A DNA stretch of 63,779 nt from Chloroflexota bacterium (lineage in GTDB: Bacteria > Chloroflexota > Anaerolineae > Anaerolineales > Anaerolineaceae). Positions within the stretch are counted from its first letter, which is position 1, and each line of letters opens with the position of its first letter. The stretch spans positions 1 to 63,779 of the forward strand of contig JAEKNU010000020.1 of assembly GCA_016838895.1 (NCBI GenBank), given 5' to 3'. Positions 31,808 through 41,431 of the stretch are shown here, piece after piece. The notes below the pieces were generated by a model, which saw only the letters and a list, made by a program, of their open reading frames with translations, was not told the origin of the DNA and ran no database searches. The translations under genes and the position numbers were made by a program.

Positions 31808-33376
31808 TTAAGGTTGCCTGTCATTATTAATGGGCAGGGTGAAAATAAATTGACTACCAACTTCTAACTCGCTTTCCACCCAAATTTTACCAGCATGCGC
31901 TTCCACTGCCAGTTTGCAAAACGCCAGCCCCAAACCAATCCCTTTTGGAAAATTACTGGCTTGCAATCGTGAAAATTTATTAAAGATTCTTTCCCTTGCT
32001 TTCTGTTCAATACCCGGACCATTATCCGCAACCGTAAATCGGATTTCCTGATCAGAGGGCTGAATCCGTAATTCAATTTTACTCTCTACCGGGCTATATT
32101 TATTGGCATTCTCAACCAGATTAATCAACACCCGTTTGATCATGTCTTCATCCAGCCAAACTTCTTGCAGCTCATCCGGTTTTTTGATTGAAAATATCTG
32201 TTGTTTTGAGGTCACTGAAGGCTCTACACTCTCTTCAATTTCTTCCAGGAACCCTTTCAGCGGGACCCATGTTTGTTTGACAATATTCTCCCCGGCTTCC
32301 AAACGTTGAATATCCAATAGCGAACTGATCAGACGCTGCAAGCGTTCTGTGGAACGGGTGGCAATAGAATAAATGGAGTGTATCGATGTGCCAGGTTCCT
32401 GGGGTGCCAACATCTCCAACATATCCAGGCTGGAGATAATGTTTGCCAGAGGGGAGCGCAGATCATGATAAATCATGCCGATCATATCCTCCCGCACAGA
32501 ATCCAATGCCTTCCGTTCGGAAATATCCCGCATAATCCACTGCAAGTGTTTTTCATTATCAATCAACACACCCTGCACATTCACTTCCACCGGGATACTT
32601 TTTTCTTCGGCGCCCTTAATTTCTGATTCGTATGAAACCAGGCTGTCCAAAGGGCGTTTGGCCAACTCCCTGATTTCCTCATGCTCCTGAATCATATGTA
32701 CTTGATCCATGTTCATTTTACAGAGCTGTAACATACTGAAACCGGTTGTCAGTGCTGCCTGTTGATTGACTTCAATAATGCGGTTATCCAGTGCCGTAAT
32801 AAAGATCGAATCAATACTGTGATTAAACAAATTGCGATAGCGCTGATGGGCAATTTCCAGTGATTGATGCAGGCGTGCATTCTTCACTGCGATACCTGCC
32901 TGAGAGGCAATCGCCCGCAGCAATTCTGCATCCGCTTCATCTAACTGGTTGGGTTTACCATGCACCATGGTCATCACGCCTTCCAGCTTATCATGTGCAA
33001 GTAAAGGAATACCAATTGCGCTTTTTGCCCCGGATTGATTTTTTTCATCATCCGGACGTTTCAACCAGCGATCATCCTTGCTGGTATCCAAGAGCAAAGC
33101 GTATTCACGGTTGCGCATCACCCATCCAGCCAGACCATTTTCCAAAGTCAGAGCCATTTCATCCAAATCTGGCTGAATCAATTGACCATTAATAATCAGC
33201 GCAGCATTGGTAGGCTGTTGATGCTCATCCACTAAGATTAGGCTGGCGCGTTCTGCACCGGCATATTTTACCGACAAGGATAACACCTGTGTAACAACCT
33301 GCTGTAAATCCAATGTGTCGGCTAGTTCGCGGCTTACTCGATAAAGAAGTTCTAGAGAGTTTCTGTTATAGTCCAT
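31808..33376 (-). CDS. GAF-PAS sensor histidine kinase
   Basis: A 522-residue cytoplasmic histidine kinase with no transmembrane segment. Domains in order: GAF (about 20-165, with LILVDEHQQPTNAALIING and KSAIGIPLLAHDKLEGVM), PAS (about 175-285, FNHSIDSIFITALDNRIIEV), HisKA (phospho-acceptor His in MIYHDLRSPLANIISSLDML, near 305) and HATPase_c (NLVENANKYSP, VADNGPGIE, GIGLGLAFCKLAVEAH). No response regulator is adjacent, so the partner is elsewhere. Confidence 0.95.
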   Translation of the reverse strand: MDYNRNSLELLYRVSRELADTLDLQQVVTQVLSLSVKYAGAERASLILVDEHQQPTNAALIINGQLIQPDLDEMALTLENGLAGWVMRNREYALLLDTSKDDRWLKRPDDEKNQSGAKSAIGIPLLAHDKLEGVMTMVHGKPNQLDEADAELLRAIASQAGIAVKNARLHQSLEIAHQRYRNLFNHSIDSIFITALDNRIIEVNQQAALTTGFSMLQLCKMNMDQVHMIQEHEEIRELAKRPLDSLVSYESEIKGAEEKSIPVEVNVQGVLIDNEKHLQWIMRDISERKALDSVREDMIGMIYHDLRSPLANIISSLDMLEMLAPQEPGTSIHSIYSIATRSTERLQRLISSLLDIQRLEAGENIVKQTWVPLKGFLEEIEESVEPSVTSKQQIFSIKKPDELQEVWLDEDMIKRVLINLVENANKYSPVESKIELRIQPSDQEIRFTVADNGPGIEQKARERIFNKFSRLQASNFPKGIGLGLAFCKLAVEAHAGKIWVESELEVGSQFIFTLPINNDRQP

Positions 33377-33431
33377 TATTTTCTAATACACCTTCAGGTC
33401 CCCATCATCCATTGGGTACATATTCCGGGAA

Positions 33432-34601
33432 CTATATATATTTTAACCCGGTTGCTGTATTAAATAGAACCACCTTTTCGTCAGGGTGAATCCATTTCTG
33501 ATTAATCAACTGCTGGTAAGCTGCAAAAGTTGCGGCACCTTCCGGTGCCGAAAAAATACCTTCTTTTTTTGCCAGCAAAGCTTGTGCTTTAATCATTTCT
33601 TCATCCGTCACGCTGATGGCAGTGCCCTGACTATCGCGCACAGCTTCCAGAATCAATCGATCGGCAAAGGCAACCGGAACCCGTAATCCGGATGCGATAG
33701 TTTGGGCATTTTCCCAGGGCTGTGCTCGTTCTGCATTCGTTTGAAAAGCCCGTACCACCGGCGCACACTGATCAGCCTGCACAACCACCATACGCGGACG
33801 TTGTTTGCCGATCCAGCCTAATGCTTCCAATTCCTTGAAAGCTTTCCACATGCCCACCAATCCGGTACCACCGCCGGTTGGGTAAATAATCACATCCGGT
33901 AATTGCCAGTCGAAGTCCAAGGCCAATTCCAGACCCATCGTCTTTTTACCTTCCGCCCGGAAAGGTTCCTTGAAGGTTGAAACATCAAACCAACCATGTT
34001 TGGCAGCGGCGGCTTTGGCCTGCTTGGCCGCGTCGGTGATCAAACCGTCCACCAGGGTTAAGTCTGCGCCCAGTATCTGCGCCTCAATCTGATTCGGTTT
34101 GGGGGCATCTTTCGGCATAAAAATATGTGCTGATGCCTGCGCCAGGGCGGTGTAAGCTACCAGGGCACCCCCGGCATTACCAGCCGTGGGAATAACATAA
34201 TCCGTGATACCCAATTCAGCAGCTTTGGATACCGCCATGCACAATCCACGCGCCTTAAACGAACCCGTCGGATTAAAGGATTCATCTTTTACATAAAGAG
34301 CCCGGGGTTGAATGGAAAGCCCGGGGTGCATAATCTGTATTAATGGTGTTGCCCCTTCGCCCAGAGTAAAGCGAAAATCAGGCGAAAAGACAGGCAATAG
34401 TTCCGCCCAACGCCAGATACCTGCTGGCCGATTCGCCACTTCATCCCGATCAAGATGTTTTTTCACATGCGGTAAATTGTATTCGGCCAGGATAGGAGAA
34501 TTGCAATCAGTGCAATAAGTTTGTACTTTTTGGATTGAAAATTCCCTTCCGCAAACCGGACATCGAAGCATATTGTAAGTTGATTCTGGGAGCGTTTCCA
34601 T
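33432..34601 (-). CDS. thrC: Threonine synthase-like PLP enzyme with N-terminal zinc ribbon
   Basis: A 389-residue fold-type II PLP enzyme. An N-terminal zinc ribbon (CPVCGREF ... YCTDC, four Cys) precedes the catalytic domain. The PLP Lys is in NPTGSFKARGLCMAVS, and other conserved parts are TLGEGATPLI, PTAGNAGGALVAY, YPTGGGTGLVGMW and EGIFSAPEGAATFAA. This matches threonine synthase (O-phosphohomoserine to threonine). No other threonine-pathway gene is nearby, so cysteate synthase-type or other relatives cannot be fully excluded. Confidence 0.87.
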   Translation of the reverse strand: METLPESTYNMLRCPVCGREFSIQKVQTYCTDCNSPILAEYNLPHVKKHLDRDEVANRPAGIWRWAELLPVFSPDFRFTLGEGATPLIQIMHPGLSIQPRALYVKDESFNPTGSFKARGLCMAVSKAAELGITDYVIPTAGNAGGALVAYTALAQASAHIFMPKDAPKPNQIEAQILGADLTLVDGLITDAAKQAKAAAAKHGWFDVSTFKEPFRAEGKKTMGLELALDFDWQLPDVIIYPTGGGTGLVGMWKAFKELEALGWIGKQRPRMVVVQADQCAPVVRAFQTNAERAQPWENAQTIASGLRVPVAFADRLILEAVRDSQGTAISVTDEEMIKAQALLAKKEGIFSAPEGAATFAAYQQLINQKWIHPDEKVVLFNTATGLKYI

Positions 34602-34643
34602 TACTCAAAAGTATAGCACAAAACCAATATTGGAAAATGAGCG

Positions 34644-35447
34644 TCATTTTTTATTGTAACGCTTACGATATTCCTGACAGCGTTGGCAGTGACTGTCCTT
34701 GCATAACAAACCGGTGGGATGCTTCTGCAAATATAAGGTAATAATTTCCACCATTGCCTGTAAAGGGAGTACCGTTAGCTGGCCTTCACCCAGCGTTGCA
34801 TGGGTACTGATGCCTTCCAGCGATTCACCGGCTTCGTTAAACCCATTGGAACATCCCGGAAAATGCATACAGGTGACAATTTTTTCATTCTGCATTGCCC
34901 AACGTGTAAACCCACTGCGTCCAGCTATTTTCTCTGCCAGATGCAGGCTGGTATTAACCGTGTGATCCACACCCATCAGCAGTACCCAGCCATTTTGCTT
35001 CCACAACCATTCAATTGGCATAAAGGGTGCTTCCAATGTTTGTGCGGATAATCCTGGTTCAACATGAACCCCGCTAAACGACAATATCGGATGCTTGGAA
35101 CGGTATGCCAGTGGATATTTTTGCAATGCGGCTGCAGTTATCCCCATTAATTTATCAACAGGTAAATCATCATTGAAGGGTATCGCCATACGATTTAAAT
35201 CCGTAGAGGAAGCATAACGAATCCCGTTGTCTTCGGGCCCAGTTTCTGGCACAATCATCGTCTGATAGGTAAATGCCGGCATCATAATGCTGTTAAAACG
35301 ATTCAACAATGCTCCAATCACCGTATCCGCTGCACCTTGAATTCTACCGATGGCAGAAAGTGAGCTGTGAACAATGACAGGAGCATCCACCGGGATGGGT
35401 AATCCCGCTAAGGTTTTTTGCAGCATACGGTAGGTTATGTTCGACAT
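34644..35447 (-). CDS. Aminoglycoside N(3)-acetyltransferase (AAC(3)/YokD)-like protein
   Basis: A 267-residue protein of the antibiotic-NAT fold. The hallmark is IVHSSLSAIGRIQGAADTVI near the N-terminus, followed by IMMPAFTYQT and GVDHTVNTSLHLAE. The C-terminus has an unusual Cys cluster, LLCKDSHCQRCQEYRKRYN, which is not part of the classical enzymes. Chromosomal members of this family often do not confer resistance; the substrate is not known. It lies between threonine synthase and an M23 peptidase. Confidence 0.85.
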   Translation of the reverse strand: MSNITYRMLQKTLAGLPIPVDAPVIVHSSLSAIGRIQGAADTVIGALLNRFNSIMMPAFTYQTMIVPETGPEDNGIRYASSTDLNRMAIPFNDDLPVDKLMGITAAALQKYPLAYRSKHPILSFSGVHVEPGLSAQTLEAPFMPIEWLWKQNGWVLLMGVDHTVNTSLHLAEKIAGRSGFTRWAMQNEKIVTCMHFPGCSNGFNEAGESLEGISTHATLGEGQLTVLPLQAMVEIITLYLQKHPTGLLCKDSHCQRCQEYRKRYNKK

Positions 35448-35475
35448 AATGCATAAGCCTCCCTAGATAAACGAA

Positions 35476-36195
35476 TTATGGTGCTGTATTCAAACACATC
35501 GGCACATCTCCCGCATTACTTGCACCACGCAAATTCATGCCCAGATACGCTGATGGATCCAATGTGTTTTTTATTTCCGTCTCATTTAAGTAATTTCCAT
35601 TTCCATCATCCTTCACAATAGAAAGATGTAAATGTACGCCGGTGGGGTTTCCAGGTGTGCCCGAATAATTTCCCATGTAGCCCAATAAAGTGCCGGCTTC
35701 CACAAATACTTCATGGGTACCAGCTGGAAATTCCTCACGTATTGCACTAATGCCATCTTTATCCGCCATATGGGTGTAATACGTCCAAATCTGTCTGCCA
35801 GGGTTAAGCGGATCAGAAGGAATGCGAACGATGACAGTCGAAATCCAATCCGATTCACGGGTCAGATAACCATCATAAACGGCATAAATCGGAGTTACGC
35901 CGGGTTCTGTGCCAGAGAAGATGTCCAATCCGCTGTGGTTATGCCCTGGTCGGAAGGAATCACCCCACAGGTAGCCAACAAATCCATCTGTTGGGAATTG
36001 GAATGGCGCATCAGTACAAATGGTACCGGCAGGCAGAATCCAATCCTGATGTTCTTCAGGGTTGCGGATAAATTGCAATACTTTTACCGACCTGCCCTGA
36101 CGCAGAAATTGCGGTGGATGCTGGATAACGTAATATCCGGCAACCAACAAGACAACAATGATGATGGATATGATCCAACGTATTTCTTTTTTCAT
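35476..36195 (-). CDS. M23 (LytM-like) peptidase, membrane-anchored
   Basis: A 239-residue protein with a basic N-terminus and one transmembrane helix (IISIIIVVLLVAGYYVI), followed by an extracytoplasmic M23 domain. Zinc motifs are HNHSGLDIFS (first His and Asp) and GVHLHLS (HxH). It probably cuts peptidoglycan cross-bridges; other M23 proteins only bind. It is 6 bp downstream of the GTPase gene and shares its operon. Confidence 0.9.
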   Translation of the reverse strand: MKKEIRWIISIIIVVLLVAGYYVIQHPPQFLRQGRSVKVLQFIRNPEEHQDWILPAGTICTDAPFQFPTDGFVGYLWGDSFRPGHNHSGLDIFSGTEPGVTPIYAVYDGYLTRESDWISTVIVRIPSDPLNPGRQIWTYYTHMADKDGISAIREEFPAGTHEVFVEAGTLLGYMGNYSGTPGNPTGVHLHLSIVKDDGNGNYLNETEIKNTLDPSAYLGMNLRGASNAGDVPMCLNTAP

Positions 36196-36201
36196 GTACA
36201 G

Positions 36202-37476
36202 TTATTCCAGGTCAATTTCATGTGATGCCTGTGCAGTATGTTCGGCTGCTTCATCCAGCAATTCACGGTTTTGACCATAAGGCATATTCTCCATCATATC
36301 GCGCAAAATATCACGCATGTTTCGTTTCTTTACGGATTTATCTCTGGAGCGAAATGCACTCATCAATGATTGCGTCATTTGTTTTGTAATATTGCGTACG
36401 GATTCAGTTGTCAGGCGCTCACCACGCTCAAACCAGATGGCGGATGCATATCCCAATGCAATCGTCGTTGAGGCAGCAATCATAGCTGAAAGCACCCATC
36501 CGGGAAGCCCGCCAAATTTACTCAGTTCGTAGAACAGTGTGCGTCCCAAGTAACCCACCCCAAAGGTGGTCACCAGCTCTCTACCGCGTTTGAGATTAAT
36601 TTTGTAATTATATATTCTGGCAATGCTGCCTACCATAATCGCTTGCGTGGTAACCAGTGGGATAAAATCAACAATTGGTAAGGGTGTTAATGCAATCACC
36701 CCGCACATGGATGCAGCGCCAATAATACTGCGCCAGGCCAACTGCCAGCGATATGCCGGCATGGCTTTGCCCAGGGCACTAATCATGCGCGGTTCTGCCG
36801 CTACGATGGCTGTTAACACCTTCGCCAGGTTGTCTCCTGTTTTTGCTGATAACGGGATTATCTGATCCGTGTTTATCCCCAGATTTACCGCAGCCTGTTG
36901 CAATACAGCCGTAAGTTCTTTTTTAACAATATCTGTTTTATTAAGCACTACAATGAATGGCTTCTTGTAGGTCTTTACTTTTTCATACAACTCTTTTTCA
37001 GTTTGCTTGACACCCTGAATGGCATCAAACACCAGGATAATGAAATCAGCATTCTTCGCCGCAAGATACGCCATATCGCGCTCTTGCTCACCGATACTAC
37101 CAATTGCATCTGCACCGGGCGTATCAATGATGGCAAATAAACCGGCATCCGCTTTTTGGTTTTCATGCGTTGTACCCGGCACTGGGCTGGTTGCTGCATT
37201 ATCCTCTTTAGAACGAATAAATTGATTATATAGTGTTGATTTCCCAACATTGGTGGGTCCAATAATCGCGACGCTGTGTTTATCCCCAAAGGCATATTTA
37301 AATTGGGTCAGGCTCATGGAAATTAACATGCGTGCCAGCTTCTGCTCAGACGGCATACCATTTACCAGCTCTCGTAAATTGCTTTTTTCAGCTGGTGGAA
37401 GATCATCCCAAACCTGAAATAAGGATTGTCGGGTTTCTTCCGGTAAGCCACGTACAAAGGATTCAAATTGATTCAT
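36202..37476 (-). CDS. Era-like membrane GTPase with C-terminal hydrophobic domain
   Basis: About 424 residues. The G domain starts near residue 70: G1 GPTNVGKSTLYNQF, G3 DTPGADAIG, G4 NKTDIV, G5 SAKTG. The C-terminal half has two to three hydrophobic segments (SIIGAASMCGVIALTPLPIV; GGLPGWVLSAMIAASTTIAL) like the DUF697/YcjF-type membrane GTPases. The ATG at 37476 follows GAGGT and lies 10 bp after the miaB stop. Function is unknown; related proteins have roles in envelope stress or cell shape. Confidence 0.87.
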   Translation of the reverse strand: MNQFESFVRGLPEETRQSLFQVWDDLPPAEKSNLRELVNGMPSEQKLARMLISMSLTQFKYAFGDKHSVAIIGPTNVGKSTLYNQFIRSKEDNAATSPVPGTTHENQKADAGLFAIIDTPGADAIGSIGEQERDMAYLAAKNADFIILVFDAIQGVKQTEKELYEKVKTYKKPFIVVLNKTDIVKKELTAVLQQAAVNLGINTDQIIPLSAKTGDNLAKVLTAIVAAEPRMISALGKAMPAYRWQLAWRSIIGAASMCGVIALTPLPIVDFIPLVTTQAIMVGSIARIYNYKINLKRGRELVTTFGVGYLGRTLFYELSKFGGLPGWVLSAMIAASTTIALGYASAIWFERGERLTTESVRNITKQMTQSLMSAFRSRDKSVKKRNMRDILRDMMENMPYGQNRELLDEAAEHTAQASHEIDLE

Positions 37477-37486
37477 CAGTTTTACC

Positions 37487-38818
37487 TCAAGCGCTTTGTT
37501 CGGGCTCAACCAGTGAGCCGATCATGGACCACGGACCTGTCCATTCAACTTTTACCGGTAACAACTCACCGGTAAGATTACGCTCTGTTTCTACAAACAC
37601 CAACTTGTTGGTTGGGGTGCGTCCGCGCCAACGGCTTTTTTGCCTGGCTTCAAACAAAACCTCAGTGATCTGATTTAGATAAGTACCGTGTATGCTTTCC
37701 GCGATGCCTTTTTGTAAAGCCTCCAATGCACGGAATCTGTTCCATTTTACTTCATCTGGCACATCATCGGGTAAATTTCTGGCCGATGGCGTGCCCTCCC
37801 GCGGTGAATAACGTGCCAAATGTGCCACGTCTAATTTCAACTCAGCCAATAGATCATAGGTATGTTGGAATTGCTCGTCTGTTTCACCGGGGAACCCCAC
37901 AATAATATCCGTAGCGATGGATGCCCCTGGTATCATACTGCGGATTTTTGCAATCAATTCGCGATATTGTTGAGCAGTATATCCACGGTGCATGGCTTCC
38001 AAAATCTGATCATCACCAGCCTGATTGGGTACTTCCATATGCGGCATAACCTTGGGTAAATCGGCTACGGCTTGCAACAGGGCATCGCTCATGTAATTGG
38101 GGTGAGAGGTCAGGAAGCGGATCCGTTGCAACCCATCAATATCATGTAACTGATATAAAAGTTCGTCCAATTTGGGATATGCCGGATTGTCCAATCCGTA
38201 ACGATCCACAATTTGGCCCAACAAAGTAATTTCCTTCACGCCCTGTGCAACCAAATCATGGGCTTCCTGCAATATCACTTGCGGCGGCCGGCTGATCTCA
38301 CGGCCTCGTCGCGAGGGAATAATGCAATAGGTGCAGGCATGTGAACAGCCCAACACAATCGGAATAAATGCCGATACCAGTTTGTCTTGTTCCAGTGCTG
38401 GCAAGGTTAGCGTTTCATCCAACAATGTATTGATCTGCGCCTGGGCTTCATCTTGCAGCGTCTTGCCTTGCTTTTCCAGTAAATGCTGTACCAACGGTGT
38501 GGGGTCTGAGGGTGCCGAAAAAACATCCACGTAGGGAAGTCGTTTTTTTAGCGCTTCACTCGGTCGAACGCCCACCAGACAGCCCATCAGATTGATTACC
38601 AGATTGGGATTCTTCTTTTTAAGTGGCTTAAGCGATGATAGCCGACCCAAGGCTTTATCCTCGGCACTCTGGCGAACCACGCATGTATTTAACACAATCA
38701 CATCAGCCGATTCCGGCCTTTTTGTTTCTTGATACCCCAGATTTTCCAGGGCGGATGCCACACGCTGCGAATCTGCAACGTTCATCTGGCATCCTTCAGT
38801 CCAAATATAATATTCCAT
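37487..38818 (-). CDS. miaB: tRNA-2-methylthio-N6-dimethylallyladenosine synthase
   Basis: A 443-residue radical-SAM methylthiotransferase that modifies A37 of tRNAs reading UNN codons. Parts in order: UPF0004 domain with three Cys (WTEGCQMN, LNTCVVRQSAEDKA, NLMGCLVG), radical-SAM motif CSHACTYCIIPSRRGRE, and a C-terminal TRAM domain (TEVLFEARQKSRWRGRTPTN). The ATG at 38818 gives MEYYIWTEGCQMN, the usual MiaB opening. It is the first gene of a compact minus-strand series. Confidence 0.95.
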   Translation of the reverse strand: MEYYIWTEGCQMNVADSQRVASALENLGYQETKRPESADVIVLNTCVVRQSAEDKALGRLSSLKPLKKKNPNLVINLMGCLVGVRPSEALKKRLPYVDVFSAPSDPTPLVQHLLEKQGKTLQDEAQAQINTLLDETLTLPALEQDKLVSAFIPIVLGCSHACTYCIIPSRRGREISRPPQVILQEAHDLVAQGVKEITLLGQIVDRYGLDNPAYPKLDELLYQLHDIDGLQRIRFLTSHPNYMSDALLQAVADLPKVMPHMEVPNQAGDDQILEAMHRGYTAQQYRELIAKIRSMIPGASIATDIIVGFPGETDEQFQHTYDLLAELKLDVAHLARYSPREGTPSARNLPDDVPDEVKWNRFRALEALQKGIAESIHGTYLNQITEVLFEARQKSRWRGRTPTNKLVFVETERNLTGELLPVKVEWTGPWSMIGSLVEPEQSA

Positions 38819-39006
38819 GAGGTGCATTATATCAAGAAACAGGCCATTCATACATTAAATTATTCGGATAAAAAAGCTCTATTTATGAGGTAAAATTAAC
38901 CAATCCCGATAGGTTGGAATTTCAATGATTCCGACTATCAATGCAAAATATACGAATAAAATCGGTTAAAATAAACCAATATTCTTTCAAAGGACAAACA
39001 CACCCT

Positions 39007-40383
39007 ATGGGGAAAAAATTATTCATCACTGGCGCAATTATTCTGATCCTCTTCGGTTCTATTTTCCTATCAACAGTGTTTGGTAGTTTCCTAATCTCAC
39101 GGGTATCGCCTGTACGGGTGGCTCAATCACAAGCATTAATGCCAATTGCCTATGACGCAATACCCAAATCTGAAAATATGAATAGCGATGCAGAAGAAAT
39201 AACCAATCAATTGGATACCCTGCAGGAAGAAGTAATTGGCATCCGCCATTTAATGCCGGATGAGACCATATATCGCAATATGCTCAGCCAACCTGAGCTG
39301 CGCGAACGCATCACTGATGTATGGTTGGCTGACTATACCGATGAAGATATTCGCCGGGATACATTGGTTTATGCCTTACTGGGTGTGATAGAACCAGATT
39401 TTGATTTAAAAGGTTTTATAGTAGATTTATACAGTGAACAAATTGCCGGATTTTATGATGGTGAGACCAAGGAAATGGTCGTTATTCAGGGCGGCTTGTT
39501 CGGCGGCCTCGAGCGTATGACGTATGCCCACGAATTCACCCATCTCCTGCAGGATCAAAATTACAATTTTGACGAAGGTTTGAATCTAAACGATGAACTT
39601 TATCTGGATGATATGGATGCCTACGTAGCCATCCAGGCTTTAGTAGAAGGGGACGCTGTCATGACCGAGTACCTCTGGTATCAAATGTATGCCACTGCCG
39701 ATGACCAGATGGATGTACAACAATTTGCCCAGCAAATGTACACACCTGTCTATGATACTGCACCCTGGTTTATCAAAAATGAGCTGCTCTACCCATATCA
39801 ATTCGGTCTGGAATTTATTCATACCATTTATGTTGAGCAGGGCTGGGATGGCGTGGAAGCTGTTTATGCCAATCCACCTGCCTCCACGGAACAGATAATG
39901 CACCCCGAACGCTACCTGGTTGACCCACCCGTCACGGTTTCTTTATCAACATTGGCTGATACCTTGCCGGACGACTGGGAAAAAATTGCCGGGTCTAGCT
40001 TTGGCGAGGGCCAGCTTTACCTGACCCTGATGAATATGCAGGGCGGTGATACAGCAGATACAGTCACCATCTGGGAAGCGACCAAGGGATGGGGCGGTGA
40101 TCAATATCAATTGTATGTGCAAGCGGACACTGACGAGGTCATTTTTGTGCTAAAAACCCAATGGGATACCGAAGATGACGCCGTAGAATTTATGGAAACC
40201 TTTTCTGTCAGTGCCAAGCAGCGCTGGGCAAATGTATCCGATGGCGATCAAATTACGGCATTGGATCCCAATTTCGGCAACGTTCAGATGCATCGTGACG
40301 TAGATAGTACATACTGGATTTTTGCACCGAATGATGCCAGCCTGAATATGATTCTTAATGGACTGCTGCTCATCCGGGATTGA
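39007..40383 (+). CDS. Membrane-anchored HEFTH zinc metallopeptidase
   Basis: About 458 residues. An N-terminal transmembrane anchor (LFITGAIILILFGSIFLSTV) is followed by an extracytoplasmic domain with the zinc-binding motif H175-EFT-H179 (MTYAHEFTHLLQDQNYNF) and a downstream LVEGDAV glutamate that can act as third ligand. The C-terminal part is beta-rich (DTDEVIFVLKTQWDTEDDA). The family is an uncharacterised gluzincin-like group. The ATG at 39007 suits the membrane anchor; a frame beginning at 38941 would add 22 residues. The HAD gene follows after 6 bp. Confidence 0.82.
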   Translation: MGKKLFITGAIILILFGSIFLSTVFGSFLISRVSPVRVAQSQALMPIAYDAIPKSENMNSDAEEITNQLDTLQEEVIGIRHLMPDETIYRNMLSQPELRERITDVWLADYTDEDIRRDTLVYALLGVIEPDFDLKGFIVDLYSEQIAGFYDGETKEMVVIQGGLFGGLERMTYAHEFTHLLQDQNYNFDEGLNLNDELYLDDMDAYVAIQALVEGDAVMTEYLWYQMYATADDQMDVQQFAQQMYTPVYDTAPWFIKNELLYPYQFGLEFIHTIYVEQGWDGVEAVYANPPASTEQIMHPERYLVDPPVTVSLSTLADTLPDDWEKIAGSSFGEGQLYLTLMNMQGGDTADTVTIWEATKGWGGDQYQLYVQADTDEVIFVLKTQWDTEDDAVEFMETFSVSAKQRWANVSDGDQITALDPNFGNVQMHRDVDSTYWIFAPNDASLNMILNGLLLIRD

Positions 40384-40389
40384 GGAACT

Positions 40390-41121
40390 ATGCCTTTAGA
40401 AGTAGAGCGAATTAAAGCGATTTGTTTCGATGTAGATGGCACACTCAGTGATACCGACGATCAATGGGTATCTCGTTTTGAACGTTTTTTTACCCCGTTT
40501 CGAAAATTAATGTTTGGTTATCATCCGCATCACGCCGCACGTATGGTTGTGATGGGCATTGAAACGCCAGGCAATATCATGTACCACTTCCTGGATATTT
40601 TGCGCATTGACGGCCATTTTGCCAAGCTGTACAGCTTTCTGGCACAACGCATGAAATTTGTTCAACGTAAAGAATTTCTGATCGTGGACGGCACGCACAG
40701 CATGCTGCAAACCTTGCAAGGCAAATATCCCATGGCCGTGGTCAGTGCCCGGGATGAAAAAAGTACCCAGGCGTTTCTGGAACAATTCAATTTACCTGGA
40801 CATTTTCAGTCCGTGGCCACATCCCAGACCTGCCGCTATACCAAACCCTTCCCTGACCCAATTCTCAAGGTGGCCGAGGATATGGGGGTAAAGCCCGAAG
40901 AATGTCTGATGATCGGGGATACGACCGTGGATATCCGTGCAGGTAAATCGGCCGGCGCACAAACGCTGGGCGTCTTATGCGGCTTCGGCACCGAGGATGA
41001 ATTAAAGCGTGCCGGTGCTGATTTGATTCTGCCTACCCCATTTGATATGCTGCCCTATTTCGGCTTGGACGTTGCTGCTCAAGTAGAACAGATACCGGCT
41101 CTGGCTGAAATTGAAAGTTGA
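40390..41121 (+). CDS. HAD family phosphatase
   Basis: A 243-residue HAD hydrolase with the catalytic D14-V-D16-GT motif (CFDVDGTLSDTD), motif II in MAVVSARDEK, Lys in RYTKPFPDP and the final acidic motif MIGDTTVDIRAGKSAG. A helical cap lies between motifs I and II, as in phosphoglycolate phosphatase relatives. The substrate is unknown. It is co-transcribed with the metallopeptidase. Confidence 0.9.
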   Translation: MPLEVERIKAICFDVDGTLSDTDDQWVSRFERFFTPFRKLMFGYHPHHAARMVVMGIETPGNIMYHFLDILRIDGHFAKLYSFLAQRMKFVQRKEFLIVDGTHSMLQTLQGKYPMAVVSARDEKSTQAFLEQFNLPGHFQSVATSQTCRYTKPFPDPILKVAEDMGVKPEECLMIGDTTVDIRAGKSAGAQTLGVLCGFGTEDELKRAGADLILPTPFDMLPYFGLDVAAQVEQIPALAEIES

Positions 41122-41431
41122 TTGCGAATACAATCCCCATATAAGACATTGTGAACAACAATCCTAAAAGTTAAATTATTCTGTCCCTGAAATATCAGCG
41201 GTAGGGGGAGTCGTTGACCCACCATAACGGCGATGATACAGGCTAACCAAAACGCATCCCTGCGTAGGTCGGTATTGAGGAGCATAATTATTCAGCCGGT
41301 TTAATCGATATCTGCTCCGAAATCCGACGAACACAATTTGTTAATTATCGCGCCGTTCCTGGAAATGTCAGGTTTCAGCGGTAGTTTCCGCTTCAACCAG
41401 ACCTACATTGAAAACGCCTTTTCGATTAATG
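41122..41431. other. Gene-free spacer between convergent genes
   Basis: About 310 bp between the HAD gene (+) and the response regulator gene (-). A short stretch with AGCGGTAGGGGGAG resembles the intergenic repeat families but no complete copy is present. No terminator with a clear T run was seen. Confidence 0.4.
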
